From Eremothecium cymbalariae DBVPG#7215 (lineage: Eukaryota; Ascomycota; Saccharomycetes; Saccharomycetales; Saccharomycetaceae), in assembly GCF_000235365.1 (NCBI RefSeq), contig NC_016450.1, positions 434,001-498,000 on the forward strand: a stretch of 64,000 nucleotides of DNA. The letters run 5' to 3'. A program made the position numbers and the translations under genes. Shown here piece by piece: positions 40,180 through 50,778 of this stretch. The notes below the pieces were generated by a model that searched no databases, was not told where the DNA came from, and was given only the letters and a program-made list of their open reading frames with translations. The stretch's first letter is position 1; every line of letters starts with the position of its first letter.

Positions 40180-42249
40180 TTATAACCGCTGTTGGTTGAT
40201 AGCTGCTTCCATTCTTCTGTTAACTGCCCTGGTAGTTGGTTGTAACGAATTAATCAACCTCTGATTATGATGCGGAGTGTTTGTATTGCGTGTACGACTA
40301 GAAATATTCGTTGACTGCTGTAAGAAAGGACACTTTGCATTCAGTGGGTTTGTATCTTTGTTAAATTCAGCAGCATTTTCATTCCATATTGTAGCTAAAA
40401 TTTGCTGGATCTCTAGTTCACGATTCCAAACATCAGGATGTAACTCGTTGAAGGTTTTCATATTCCTTTGATAACTACCGAAAAGCGATCCACTTGTAGT
40501 GTCGGATACTGGAGGAGATATTTTGTTGTTATGTTTTCTTACATCAATCTTGTGCTGTGTAATGACTCTTGTCATTGCATCATTTAAAGGATTACCAAAT
40601 CTCCTTACATTCATATATTCGCGAGAAATCCGTTCGAATTCCCTTCTAATTTCTATATTAGACGCTAAGAAAATTGAATCAGAACTTGATGATTGTGCTG
40701 AAAGGTCCAAAAATGAGGATTCTCTTTGTAACCATAGTTTCTGTTGAGTCCTTGATTCAGTACCTTGATCTCCTGATTGGAGAAACTGAGAAAAGTTGTT
40801 AAAAGGGCCAACATTTGACCCATGCCTGTGTGAATTTATATTTGGGTAAGAATCTAACAAAAAAGATGGCTGTTGATTTCTCAGCAAAGCGTTTTGTGTA
40901 TGCCTCTGAGTTAACAAATTATTAGGCCTGGGACCAGATCTTGGTGCAGTTGGCGGCCTTCCTTGTAAATTACTTGTTAAGCTCGAAATAGAGGTTGAAA
41001 ACTTTTTCACAGGCTTATCATCACCCTTAATGTCATTCGATTTAATTGAACTAGATAAATCTGAGTTAATATAATCAAATTTGCTGTTGTGGTTGTAATT
41101 TGGGTTCTCGTAAATGCCGTTTTCTATCATTGCACCATGACTAGCCAGTGAATTTTGGCGTGACAATGTATGGTTAAAATGTCTTTCCACACCAGTGGAC
41201 TGAGAGAGGATCATATCAGGAACATATTGTTCACTTTGTTCATCCAAAATGGATTCATTCTTAGTATTGTGTTTATCCTCTTCGGAATCACAAAACTCAA
41301 CATCCCCATTTCCAACTATCGTAGGGCCATGTCTTTGTAGGCTATGTCCAGTCTCTACTATGGCATGTTTTGCGTCCAGCAGATCATCATCACCTCGTAT
41401 AATTCTATCATTATCGTTCACAGTCTTGTCATGTTCTATCCTATCATCTTCGTCGTTTCCATCCAACAATGTATTTCTTAAATTTGAAGGAGGTTTGTAA
41501 CTTAATTGGACTTTGGTTAACGTGCGTGAACTGTCAGGCCTAGATGGCTCATCGGAACCAGGAATTGAATTAGGTTGCTTGGAATCTGTTTCAGCTACCT
41601 TCAGCTCAGCATCATCACAAAGCGATTCCATAGTATCCCCGACTGCAGACTCCCCCATTTGCCCATACACATCACCATCCTCCTCTTCCTCATCCTCACC
41701 GCCCTCTTGCCCCTGCTCTTCTGCCTCCTCATCATCATTGTTCTCCTCACTGAAATATTCCACTTCTTCCTCAGGCGTGGAGTGGTTTTCATATATTTCG
41801 GCTGCTTCGTATAAATCGAGAATAGATTTACTCCTCGACCGTCTCAAAGAACGTAGTGTATTAGAACCGTTTCCAGAAACTGAGTTGACTATCCCCTGAT
41901 CGGGATGCGACCCAGTCCTCGTTAATGCTGTCATGCTTAATATACTTATCGCCTTTCTCCTGCTTAATGAATCATAACTCCTTGTGCGCTTAACATTGTT
42001 GTTATTACTACCACTGTCACCATCCGCCCTATAAAAAGTCCCATCATGGCTGGTAGTCCTATGCAAATTTAACAACCCTTTGAAATTAGCATTGCTTCTA
42101 CTCCGTGATCTAGTGGAGAACTGCTTTAGCCGTTTATTCCTAGCCTTCACACTCGAAGTATAGTTATGCGGAGTACTTATATGGGGTATTTGTGCATTCA
42201 TCTCAGCTTCTGTCCTAGAAGACCTCCCTCTACTGGCTCCAGATGACAT
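40180..42249 (-). CDS. TCO89: Tco89, TORC1 subunit
   Basis: A fungal-specific subunit of TORC1 at the vacuole. The protein is 689 residues from the ATG at 42249 and largely disordered. Conserved blocks match S. cerevisiae Tco89: QFSTRSRSRSNANFKGL near the N-terminus, PDMILSQSTGVERHF in the middle, ESRTQQKLWLQRESS, and INSLQPTTRAVNRRM near the C-terminus. A strongly acidic stretch lies near residues 165-205. It is inverted relative to S. cerevisiae YPL180W, as is CTI6. Confidence 0.95.
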   Translation of the reverse strand: MSSGASRGRSSRTEAEMNAQIPHISTPHNYTSSVKARNKRLKQFSTRSRSRSNANFKGLLNLHRTTSHDGTFYRADGDSGSNNNNVKRTRSYDSLSRRKAISILSMTALTRTGSHPDQGIVNSVSGNGSNTLRSLRRSRSKSILDLYEAAEIYENHSTPEEEVEYFSEENNDDEEAEEQGQEGGEDEEEEDGDVYGQMGESAVGDTMESLCDDAELKVAETDSKQPNSIPGSDEPSRPDSSRTLTKVQLSYKPPSNLRNTLLDGNDEDDRIEHDKTVNDNDRIIRGDDDLLDAKHAIVETGHSLQRHGPTIVGNGDVEFCDSEEDKHNTKNESILDEQSEQYVPDMILSQSTGVERHFNHTLSRQNSLASHGAMIENGIYENPNYNHNSKFDYINSDLSSSIKSNDIKGDDKPVKKFSTSISSLTSNLQGRPPTAPRSGPRPNNLLTQRHTQNALLRNQQPSFLLDSYPNINSHRHGSNVGPFNNFSQFLQSGDQGTESRTQQKLWLQRESSFLDLSAQSSSSDSIFLASNIEIRREFERISREYMNVRRFGNPLNDAMTRVITQHKIDVRKHNNKISPPVSDTTSGSLFGSYQRNMKTFNELHPDVWNRELEIQQILATIWNENAAEFNKDTNPLNAKCPFLQQSTNISSRTRNTNTPHHNQRLINSLQPTTRAVNRRMEAAINQQRL

Positions 42250-42715
42250 AAATTTGTTATACTGGTCCACTTATTCCCTAGATAACTAACCACTATGATA
42301 ATTGAGAATAGTGTTAGTGTATATACTTCATGTAACTTGAATATAGCGAAGTATTTCCTTCCAACCTATTCAAGTCGTTTTTCGGTTAATTTAACCGAAT
42401 TGGACTTCTTCACTGTCTTAAAAAGCCGCTCAATAGGCGCAGCAGGGTAACCAAAATATGCTCATTAGAAGGTCGATGAAGTGATTTGAAAGGATACTGA
42501 GCGTTGGCCAACCTCGATAGAGTGTTCTTATTATACGATAGTAAGTCTTTTGTGTATTTAGCAGTTCAAAGGGTGTAGTATGTTGTGAATTTAACTAGTC
42601 AGGTGTTTTCCACGAAATGTTAAAACTTGTTGAGTTAACTCGCATTTGTTATTAGACAAAAACAAGCGATAGATAGATCGCTGATATAGAAGAGCAATCA
42701 GAGATTCAGGAAGTT
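42250..42715. promoter_or_regulatory. Divergent TCO89/VPS45 promoter with a 19-bp inverted repeat
   Basis: 466 bases. At 42381-42399, TTCGGTTAA and TTAACCGAA flank a single T. This is an inverted CGG...CCG arrangement of the kind bound by Zn2Cys6 dimers. No binding evidence exists; the regulator is unknown. Confidence 0.4.
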
Positions 42716-44464
42716 ATGAATTTGTTTGAGGTAGCAGATTTCTACCTTGGTAGGTTGGTTAACCCTCAAGTGCGTACGACATTGAGTGTTGTAGAGCAGT
42801 CGCGTATACGGGTGTTGTTGCTGGACAAGTCTACTACGCAGATTATATCAATGACTGCAACGCAGACAGAGTTGTTAAATAAAGAAATTTATATGATTGA
42901 TACGATTGAGAATGAGGATAGAGATGTGATGAGACATTTAAGCTGTATTTGCTATGTAAAGCCTACACAAGAAACGATAGAATATTTGTTGAAGGAGTTG
43001 CAAGATCCGAAGTATGGCAGGTATCAGATATTCTTTAATAATACAGTTACCAAGACTCAGTTGGAGCGATTAGCTGAATGTGATGATTTTGAGGTGGTTA
43101 CAAAAGTGGAAGAACTCTTTCAGGATTACTACATTGTTAATGAAGATCTTTATTCGCTTAATCTGCCTATGTCCAAGCTGCTATCAAACCCGGTTGTGTG
43201 GGATCCAAGAGGTCTAGATTCTGTTCGACGTGGTATTGTATCACTGCTGTTGTCATTAAAGGTACATCCTAGGATTTACTACGAATCTAGCAACAAATTG
43301 TGCGGGAAGCTTGCAAAGGAAATACAATATGAAATAGACAAGAATGTAAAAACATTATTTGATTTCCCAAGAATGGACGCTCCCCCCATTTTGCTACTTC
43401 TTGACCGCTACAATGATGCATTGACACCGTTGCTACAACCATGGACATATCAATCGATGGTTCATGAGTACATTGGTATTAAGGATAATCTTGTCGATTT
43501 GGTGCATGTTCCAGATTTGGAAGATAGTTTGAAGCAAGTAGTTTTGTCATCTAAACATGATGTGTTCTTCCGTGAGACAATGTATCTAAACTTCGGAGAT
43601 CTAGGAGATCGGGTAAAACAGTACGTTACACAATACAAAACCAAAACAAATACTAACGCCCAAATAAATACTATTGAGGATATTAAAAGGTTTATTGAGA
43701 AATTCCCAGAGTTCAAGAAACTTTCCAGCAATGTATCGAAACATATGGCCATATTAAGCGAATTAGACAGCCAACTACAGCTTAGAGATATTTGGCAATT
43801 AAGTGAATTGGAACAGAACCTGTCGGCCCATGATGATAACAACAATGACTACCAGGAAATGCTCAAGTTGTTGCAAAGTCCAAACTTGAAATCTTACTAC
43901 AAGACGAAGTTGGCATGTATATACGCATTAAGGAATACCAGCGAAACGCAGAAAACGCGGCAAGTTGAAAGCATTCTGAGAGTTGCGTGTTCACCCCAGG
44001 AAGTGGCAATTTTCCATAAGTTTAAAGCCACCTGTGGCATGTCTGCAGCTTCGAGTAAGAAGCCTCAAGAAAATGATTTGATCAGTGGTTTGAGTAAGAA
44101 GTTTAACAAGATAAGTCGGAACAACGCAGAAAATGTATATATGCAACATACACCGGAGTTGGCCCGCTTATTGGGTGAACTTTCGAAAAATAAGTTACCG
44201 ACCGAAAGATTACGGAGCGTCGACCATAATGGGCCTCATAACGTATCACCAATCCAAGATGTCATTATATTTATGGTTGGTGGTGTAACGCTAGATGAAG
44301 CTCGTGTGGTTCATCAATTTAATGAAACAATGAAGGCTCAGAACGGTAGCTTACGTGTGGTTTTGGGCGGTAATGATGTTCTTCGGACAGAAGATTTCTT
44401 AAGGGATTTTGAGGATATATTTTGCACTTCAGGTAAAGACACAGAACTTTCAGACTTATTATAA
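42716..44464 (+). CDS. VPS45: Vps45, Sec1/Munc18 family trafficking protein
   Basis: SM protein that binds the syntaxin Tlg2 and is needed for Golgi-to-endosome and vacuolar transport. It has 582 residues, close to S. cerevisiae Vps45 (577). Conserved SM features include VRVLLLDKSTTQIIS-like N-terminal strands, PILLLLDRYNDALTPLLQPWTYQ in domain 2 (a family signature), and IFMVGGVTLDEA near the C-terminus. The start is the ATG at 42716. Counterpart of YGL095C. Confidence 0.97.
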   Translation: MNLFEVADFYLGRLVNPQVRTTLSVVEQSRIRVLLLDKSTTQIISMTATQTELLNKEIYMIDTIENEDRDVMRHLSCICYVKPTQETIEYLLKELQDPKYGRYQIFFNNTVTKTQLERLAECDDFEVVTKVEELFQDYYIVNEDLYSLNLPMSKLLSNPVVWDPRGLDSVRRGIVSLLLSLKVHPRIYYESSNKLCGKLAKEIQYEIDKNVKTLFDFPRMDAPPILLLLDRYNDALTPLLQPWTYQSMVHEYIGIKDNLVDLVHVPDLEDSLKQVVLSSKHDVFFRETMYLNFGDLGDRVKQYVTQYKTKTNTNAQINTIEDIKRFIEKFPEFKKLSSNVSKHMAILSELDSQLQLRDIWQLSELEQNLSAHDDNNNDYQEMLKLLQSPNLKSYYKTKLACIYALRNTSETQKTRQVESILRVACSPQEVAIFHKFKATCGMSAASSKKPQENDLISGLSKKFNKISRNNAENVYMQHTPELARLLGELSKNKLPTERLRSVDHNGPHNVSPIQDVIIFMVGGVTLDEARVVHQFNETMKAQNGSLRVVLGGNDVLRTEDFLRDFEDIFCTSGKDTELSDLL

Positions 44465-44638
44465 GACCTAGCACATTCCATGTTTCCAATGAATTCGGTA
44501 TATATATATATATATTAAACAAATACCCCACTATTATCAACTTCAAATGTTATATATAAAGTAAAAATTATACATATGTTATGTTACATGTTACTATTTC
44601 TCTTTTTTTATGATTTATTATAGTAGTAGATAGAACCT

Positions 44639-46108
44639 TTAAGTTGCTGACCCCTTATCAGCATATTTTTGCTCCCATAGCAATAACTTCCTAGTTAAAG
44701 AATCCATCATCTTTAGTGATTGATCATAATCCTTGAATATAGTGTTGATCTTCGATATAAATTCATCATTCTCAACAAACTGAACTAATTGTTCTTTCCC
44801 CAATTCATTCTGTGAGAATTCCACTTGTGTTCGCGACAGGAATTCCAATATGGCACTTATCCTTCTCTTCATCTCGGATATACTAGTCCTATGACTGGGA
44901 AGCCTAGGCTTTATTGGCTTATTTATACTGACGTCCCCATTGTTTGTATTATCACTGCCATTAGAAATATTCCCATTAGACATAGAGGAGGATCGCTGCA
45001 ATGATGCACCAGCAGATTTTCTAGAACTACCTCTCCTAGACCGTTTACGAGATACATCCTCTTCGGAGGACGAATTGGAATTTACTGATTTCCCACGCGT
45101 ACGCTTGCGCGCCGCAGTTACCGAACCTGATGAAATAAATCTGGCACTCGCCGTAGCACCGAGTTCCTCCGTAGAAGAATGTCTGTTTGATTCACTTTTA
45201 GCTGCGGGAATTGGGGCAATGGTTCCTATAGACGTTGTAGACGTCGCTGTAGTAGGCGACGTCTCTGAATCTGACAACTCTTTATCGGACAAATCCTTGT
45301 CCTCCGCCTTGAGAATTTCTTCCGGCTGCGACGTACGTCTACTTTCACGAATAGCCTTCTCTAACATTAATTGATAGTGTTTTTCTTCTCTCGCACTCAA
45401 TGTGGCCCTTTTCCGATTCAAAAGTCTCTTCTCATCTTGTTCATTACTACTCGTGGAATTATTATGCTCCTGTATGTCCCTATCGCTAGAATTCGCACTC
45501 CGCTCGAACTTATTACCATTTTCCTTACTCTTGGAATAGTCCACATCTTCCTCCTCTTCCTCCTCCTCCTCCTCTTCTTCTTCCTTAACCCCCTGGGGTT
45601 CCTGCAAAACTTCATATGGATCACCAATCGACTGCTCGCCTGACCGCTCCATACCACGCTTCACTCGTCTGTTCTGCCGACGCCGTTGCTGTGTGGGCTT
45701 GTAGTTAGACCGCTTTCTTCCCAAATCATTGGTATACAAAGAATGCAAAGACGGTTTACACTGCTCACACCAGTACTTATCCGGCGTGCTCTCCCCTTCA
45801 ATAATGCCAACGCAATACCCGTGCTGCCAAACAGAACATTCTTCACACTGGATATACAGACCAGAGACATCAGGAGGATCCAACTCCCCACAAACACAAC
45901 GTGTCTCCCCTTCCTCCTCCTCTTCCTCCTCTTCCTCCTCTTCCTCCTCTTCCTCCTCCTCCTCCTCCTCCTCAACTAACGCCCCATCCTCCTCCTCCCC
46001 ATCCTCCACCTGTGAAGAACGCTCTCGTTCCGCCTGCCCTCGCATCCCACTACTACCCGTCTCCATGTACTTCATATCATTCCGTTCTCTAGCCTCAGTT
46101 CGACTCAT
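44639..46108 (-). CDS. CTI6: Cti6, PHD-finger subunit of the Rpd3L complex
   Basis: A 489-residue protein with one PHD finger near residues 70-120 (RCVCGELDPPDVSGLYIQC, EECSVWQHGYCVG and WCEQCKPS supply the Cys4-His-Cys3 ligands). A long Glu run precedes it and a second Glu run follows. The C-terminal helix region KRRISAILEFLSRTQVEF is conserved. In yeast Cti6 belongs to the Rpd3L histone deacetylase and links Tup1-Cyc8 to SAGA. The start is the ATG at 46108. Counterpart of YPL181W, here on the opposite strand relative to its neighbours. Confidence 0.95.
   Translation of the reverse strand: MSRTEARERNDMKYMETGSSGMRGQAERERSSQVEDGEEEDGALVEEEEEEEEEEEEEEEEEEEEEGETRCVCGELDPPDVSGLYIQCEECSVWQHGYCVGIIEGESTPDKYWCEQCKPSLHSLYTNDLGRKRSNYKPTQQRRRQNRRVKRGMERSGEQSIGDPYEVLQEPQGVKEEEEEEEEEEEEDVDYSKSKENGNKFERSANSSDRDIQEHNNSTSSNEQDEKRLLNRKRATLSAREEKHYQLMLEKAIRESRRTSQPEEILKAEDKDLSDKELSDSETSPTTATSTTSIGTIAPIPAAKSESNRHSSTEELGATASARFISSGSVTAARKRTRGKSVNSNSSSEEDVSRKRSRRGSSRKSAGASLQRSSSMSNGNISNGSDNTNNGDVSINKPIKPRLPSHRTSISEMKRRISAILEFLSRTQVEFSQNELGKEQLVQFVENDEFISKINTIFKDYDQSLKMMDSLTRKLLLWEQKYADKGSAT
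45900..45975. repeat. TCC/TTC triplet repeat encoding polyglutamate in CTI6
   Basis: Tandem GAG/GAA codons read on the minus strand give a run of about 20 Glu in Cti6. A second, shorter run lies near 45545-45590. The opposite strand therefore shows long artificial Ser- or Leu-rich frames. Confidence 0.9.
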
Positions 46109-47538
46109 CACCCACTGATCCTCTCAATCCTTAGATATATATAGATATATAGTTTACCTCTGTTCTCAATACTCTTCTTTTTTTCATATTTTCCAATTCC
46201 ATTAATATTTCAAGTAAGTAGAAAGAAAGACGAGAATCCTAATTTCCTTGTAATATTTTTTTTCAGACCTTCTCTGACTCTCATTGAGCAACCATTACAA
46301 CCGAACCAAACCAAACCAAACCAAACCCTGCCTCCTTTGCCACCTGCCGTTCGTCCATCGGAAACCACGAACCCACTAGCCTCTCGTGCGCTGCGCTGCT
46401 CTGCTGTTGCCTCTTCGTACCTTGCCTCGCAGTATATTTATTCCCTTACCAAAAACCCGTTTTTCACGGACCACATTTCAACAACACGTGACCATCCACA
46501 CCACCCAGACCTTCATTATATAATCATACCTTACCCTACCTCGCCCTACCGCGCCGCCGTACCAAAGGACAGGTTGGCTGTTTGTGCGAGATTGTTCAAA
46601 ATGTGGTGATCTTCCCGCAACCAGAAGAAACAAAACGGGCTTTTTTTTACGGGTCTAATTAAGCCTGCGCAAGCCCCGCTACCATTACTAATCGTTCCAC
46701 CAAAGGCGTGTTTTTGATACTGGCACGCAACTCGGCTCTCTGACAGAAACTAAAACTATAACTGACACTTTGTTTTTTGTTTCCCCCCCATACACAAGAA
46801 CTAGTCCGCCAAACGCAAATTATTGCTACTTTATCGGTAAAAGAACTCTTTTTTTTCTTAGTCCTCTATTCCATATATCTCCCTCCCTGTTAGTAAAGAA
46901 AGTAAGGCTTTATAGTAGCATTATATAACGGGTTTTGTTCGGTATTTGTTGATAGGAGGGACAGGAGAATATATATAGCACAATTAGACCTAGACTAGCG
47001 AGCAAAAGAAAGAGAACAGGCCTGTTCTTGATGGAATCTTGTTGTATATAAAAAGTTTAGTGAGGTTTTTTGTTTTCAAGAGAAAAACAAAGGAATAAAT
47101 AAAAAGAATCAGTTCGAATCGAAGCAATTTAAACCCAAAAGACCATTCGCAGCTGCTCGCGGTTATACCCCTTCAACTAGACAGCTAAAGAGGTTTACCA
47201 GGTGGAAGAGCACTTCTTAACAAGCAGGACAAGGAGGGTTTTAGGTTTTTTAGTGTTTTTTTAGTATTTTTTAGAGTTTTTTTCTTATTTTTTCACTCTT
47301 AATTATTGCAGGATTCTTTTCTGTTTAAAAGGTTGCCTTTCTGTTAACCAACACATGTATAAGACGGCCATTTAGAGTACAAACAGCAAATCAGAGGATA
47401 ACAGAGATATAATAAGATCAATCGTCGTATATATACCTAAGCAAGGAAGGAAAAGGAAAAAAGGGGAAAAAAGGAAATCGGAATATAAAGACAGAGTTTT
47501 TTTTAAGCTTTTACAAGTGGTATATTGAGGATTGAATA
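46109..47538. promoter_or_regulatory. Divergent CTI6/PPQ1 upstream region
   Basis: 1.43 kb. It contains four AACCA units at 46300-46325, a CACGTGAC E-box of Cbf1/Pho4 type at 46485-46492, and long T- and A-rich tracts near PPQ1. The size suggests a long 5' leader for PPQ1. No RNA gene seen. Confidence 0.5.
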
Positions 47539-49233
47539 ATGGGGAACAGCCCGTCTAAGAATAGTCAATATGCATTTCAGAGTACGAACAAACAGTCACA
47601 GAATGGAAATGAGCAACAGCAGTTGCAAGTGAGTGAAGAATCCTCTAATGAACCTAATGATCCTGATGATAGTAGGTCTCTACCTACTCAAATTAAAAAC
47701 ATCTCTATTTCCAAGGCCAGGAATAACAATGTCCTTACTACTGACAATGGGGCAGATGGGGCTGGGTCGACGCCCCATCCTAGACGGAGTCCTTATTTTG
47801 ATATGAAGATCGATATGCATGGAGCGCGGGCGATGCAAAATATTTCTAGTTCTACAGAGTCTTCGGGTTCTGCGTTTTTGGGGTCGAATTCGAGCTCAAC
47901 GGCTTCTAGTAGTGCTACTACGAGTTCTTCGTCTAGCCTGTCGCTGAAACATGATAATAATGGCCTAAGCTTGTCGAATTCATATTTGGAAGCACCGGGA
48001 TTGCTGCCGTTGAAGAACGGGTCTTTGCCCTCGAGCGTGGACTCTGCGTCTTCTGCTACGACTAGCAATACTGCTGGAGGCAGTTTGCCGACGATTGCCG
48101 AAGAACGGGGGGAGCAACAGGCACAGCAACCGCATGACCATCGCCATCGCCATCTCCATCGCCATCGCGATCATGATTCTAGTGGTGCAACTATTAATAA
48201 TAAAAAGAAAGTTCCTTCCTGCGTGTCCTCTTCACTATTGAAAAAGACCAGGATTCCCAATCCTCGTTCTACGCCGCCGGTCATATTAAGAAAGAATTCG
48301 CACGACCCGTACAATGCGGATACATTGGATGTTGACGACGTCATTGAGAGGTTGTTGCACCTTGGGGAAACGAGGTTTTATCACTCGCGGGACTTTCCCT
48401 TCCATTCATGGGAAGTGCAATTGATATGTGCTACCGCAAGAGAGATTTTTCTGGATCAGCCTTCTCTTTTACGTCTTCAGGCTCCCATAAAAATCGTTGG
48501 TGATGTTCATGGACAGTTTACGGATTTATTACGGGTATTGAAGTTGTCGGGTATACCTCATGACACAAACTACTTGTTCCTCGGTGACTATGTTGATCGT
48601 GGTAAACAGTCTCTTGAAACTATCATATTATTGCTATGTTACAAGATCAAGTATCCGGATAGGTTTTTTATGTTACGAGGAAACCACGAGTCCGCTAATG
48701 TTACAAAGATGTATGGTTTCTATGATGAATGCAAGCGCCGGATGTCAACAAAGGCCTGGAAGCAATTTGTGGACGTATTCAATACTCTACCATTTGCTGC
48801 CATTGTCCAGGAAAAAATATTCTGCGTGCACGGCGGAATCTCTCCCCAGCTCGCCAATATGAAGCAAATCGAAAAGATCGCGAGGCCGACCGATATCCCA
48901 GAGGAAGGGTGGCTAACTGATTTGTTATGGTCTGATCCAGACCCCGCTGTCTCTGAATGGGCTTTAAACGACCGTGGTGTATCCTATACGTTTGGAAAAC
49001 GAAACGTGTATGACTTTTGTTCCAACTTTAAATTTGATTTGATAATCAGAGGACATATGGTGGTTGAGGATGGTTATGAGTTTTTCGCCAAGAAGAAGTT
49101 TGTGACGATTTTTAGCGCACCAAATTACTGTGGTCAATTCCAGAACTGGGGTGCTGTTATGAGTGTGACAACTGGCATGATGTGCAGCTTCGAGTTGTTG
49201 AAACCGCATGGTGCGAAAATTAAGAAAAAATGA
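47539..49233 (+). CDS. PPQ1: Ppq1-type PP1-like phosphatase with myristoylation-type start
   Basis: A 564-residue Ser/Thr phosphatase. The catalytic domain (about 265-564) has the metal-binding motifs GDVHG, GDYVDRG and [10 protein letters not shown]. It shares with S. cerevisiae Ppq1 (YPL179W) the N-terminal block [14 protein letters not shown] and the segment [12 protein letters not shown], so orthology is clear, and the place beside CBC2 agrees. Ppq1 affects translation accuracy and pheromone signalling. The N-terminus here is MGNSPSK, a good N-myristoylation signal like that of Ppz1/Ppz2 (MGNSSSK), whereas S. cerevisiae Ppq1 as I recall it begins MRRSPSR. Membrane attachment is therefore likely here. 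Residues 100-230 are Ser-rich and His-rich low complexity. Confidence 0.93.
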   Translation: MGNSPSKNSQYAFQSTNKQSQNGNEQQQLQVSEESSNEPNDPDDSRSLPTQIKNISISKARNNNVLTTDNGADGAGSTPHPRRSPYFDMKIDMHGARAMQNISSSTESSGSAFLGSNSSSTASSSATTSSSSSLSLKHDNNGLSLSNSYLEAPGLLPLKNGSLPSSVDSASSATTSNTAGGSLPTIAEERGEQQAQQPHDHRHRHLHRHRDHDSSGATINNKKKVPSCVSSSLLKKTRIPNPRSTPPVILRKNSHDPYNADTLDVDDVIERLLHLGETRFYHSRDFPFHSWEVQLICATAREIFLDQPSLLRLQAPIKIVGDVHGQFTDLLRVLKLSGIPHDTNYLFLGDYVDRGKQSLETIILLLCYKIKYPDRFFMLRGNHESANVTKMYGFYDECKRRMSTKAWKQFVDVFNTLPFAAIVQEKIFCVHGGISPQLANMKQIEKIARPTDIPEEGWLTDLLWSDPDPAVSEWALNDRGVSYTFGKRNVYDFCSNFKFDLIIRGHMVVEDGYEFFAKKKFVTIFSAPNYCGQFQNWGAVMSVTTGMMCSFELLKPHGAKIKKK

Positions 49234-50280
49234 AGATCTCAACCGCAATATACTCAAGTTCTTCTTTTTCTGTCTTTGAATCTTCCTATGTTATCTGCTT
49301 TGTTGAGAACTTCGGTTCATACTATGCTTCCCTCCGTTCTTTGTGTTGGTAATTGTGGTCGTCGATTTATGCGAGTGCTTTTGCCACTTTAGAACCATGG
49401 CGCTCTTTCTCTACTACTACTATTACTATTATTACCTAATAGATTCATATATGTTGCTGGCTTTTTTTTGTTACTTTTAACCCTTATGCTCGAACGTCAC
49501 TTTTATTTTTATTTTTATCTTTATTTTTTATATCGATTATTCTTTGAATTTAATGTAATGACACTTGTGTTATCATATTCATCTATTTTAGTCTTTCAGT
49601 CTTTTAAATCTTCGGATGTGCTTTCCTGTATATCCAATATAGGCAAACCATCTTACTTTAGCTATTTGTCTTGGTCAAATTTTCACGTGAGAATGAACTT
49701 CATTATCCTATTTACCGCCAAGGGTTCGTAGGATCAAAATGTTCTAAACGTTTTAAACAAGTATTTATGTGATTTGCCTATACATGTATCCCTGGACTGT
49801 GTGTGCGGTAGGTATGCTGTAATTTTTTATCAAACTCTCTTGGAGCATCATGTTCGTTCGCCTTAATCCCATTAATCACACCACATATTTTCCTGTATCA
49901 CCATATATGGTATCCATCCGTAAACAACAATTATGTCTGATCTATTTTGAAAAGCGAATATAAATATACTGCTATGGACATGTTACAGTAAAGGATATGT
50001 TGCAGTGCTAAAGCAAGCTGCAGCTTGGATAACTAAAACTACATTTGTATGATTGCCTAAGAAAGTAATTATTTGAATATCTTAATCGAAGGGAGAGATA
50101 GAGAGGGGCTTGATTCGAGAATAAAGGCCTCGCCATGCATCATCGATCATCCTTATATAGCCCCGTGCGGGATTATCCTTCTGACGGCCAGGACAAACAC
50201 TAGCACTATCCATTATTATCTTGAGAAGTTAGTTAAGTTCCTCGAGAGAAAAATTACAATAGAACTGGAAAAAGATAATC

Positions 50281-50352
50281 CTCCGATACCGGGAGTCGAA
50301 CCCGGGTCTCCACGGTGAGAGCGTGATGTGATAGCCGTTACACTATATCGGA
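50281..50352 (-). tRNA. tRNA-Glu(CUC)
   Basis: A 72-base cloverleaf on the minus strand, closely matching yeast tRNA-Glu. It begins TCCGATATAGTG, has anticodon loop CTCTCAC (anticodon CTC) and T-arm GGGTTCGACTCCC, and ends with discriminator G. No intron. A T5 terminator lies just downstream (50273-50269). Confidence 0.97.
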
Positions 50353-50465
50353 GTAGATAGAAGCGATACGGACCGTAACAAATAATCTGTATCTATTGCA
50401 TTTTACGATCACATGCGTAAAAATCAAAAGAGCCTCTCTATCGTAACGATAACAAGACAAAGAAA

Positions 50466-50555
50466 CAGCGAATCAGAGTCGTTAGGAGACTATGAAGATG
50501 ATAACCATTGTATAGCAGCGAATCAGAACTGTTAGGAGTGTTAAGATAACCATTG
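50466..50555. repeat. Imperfect tandem duplication beside tRNA-Glu
   Basis: Two units of 45 and 40 bases share CAGCGAATCAGA, GTTAGGAG and ATAACCATTG at a spacing of about 50 bases. The second unit overlaps a hairpin (GATAACC/GGTTATC). It may be a decayed element near the tRNA or a simple local duplication. Confidence 0.7.
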
Positions 50556-50746
50556 AGCGGTTATCGGCTAGGAATCTGCATAGCAAGTAAGCAAGAGAGC
50601 TTAAGTAGGACAACAGAAACTATATAAGAAGACCCAAACTAGCTAGATTAGATTAGATATAGGTCCAGCTAGATCCCCAGAGGGTAGTTGAGCCATATTA
50701 GAGACTACATAAACAGTAACTGATCATCAACCTAAGTATTAGCTGG

Positions 50747-50778
50747 CACGTGACGAGAAGTTCAAGCTAGCACGTGAC
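50747..50778. promoter_or_regulatory. Pair of CACGTGAC E-boxes
   Basis: CACGTGAC at 50747-50754 and 50771-50778, within repeated AGCTxGCACGTGAC contexts 24 bases apart. These fit Cbf1 or Pho4 sites. They lie about 600 bases upstream of CBC2. The target is uncertain. Confidence 0.45.

Noticed and set aside
45661..46118. Frames rich in Ser, Leu or Arg on either strand over CTI6
   Set aside because: They are by-products of the polyglutamate codon repeat.
47539..49233. Assignment as Ppz1/Ppz2 because of the MGNS start
   Set aside because: Internal blocks ([21 protein letters not shown]) and synteny match Ppq1.
50747..50778. Centromere (CDEI-like CACGTGAC boxes)
   Set aside because: No AT-rich CDEII of the right length and no CDEIII-type TTCCGAA element follow. 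A TTCCGAA at about 60705 lacks the rest of CDEIII.
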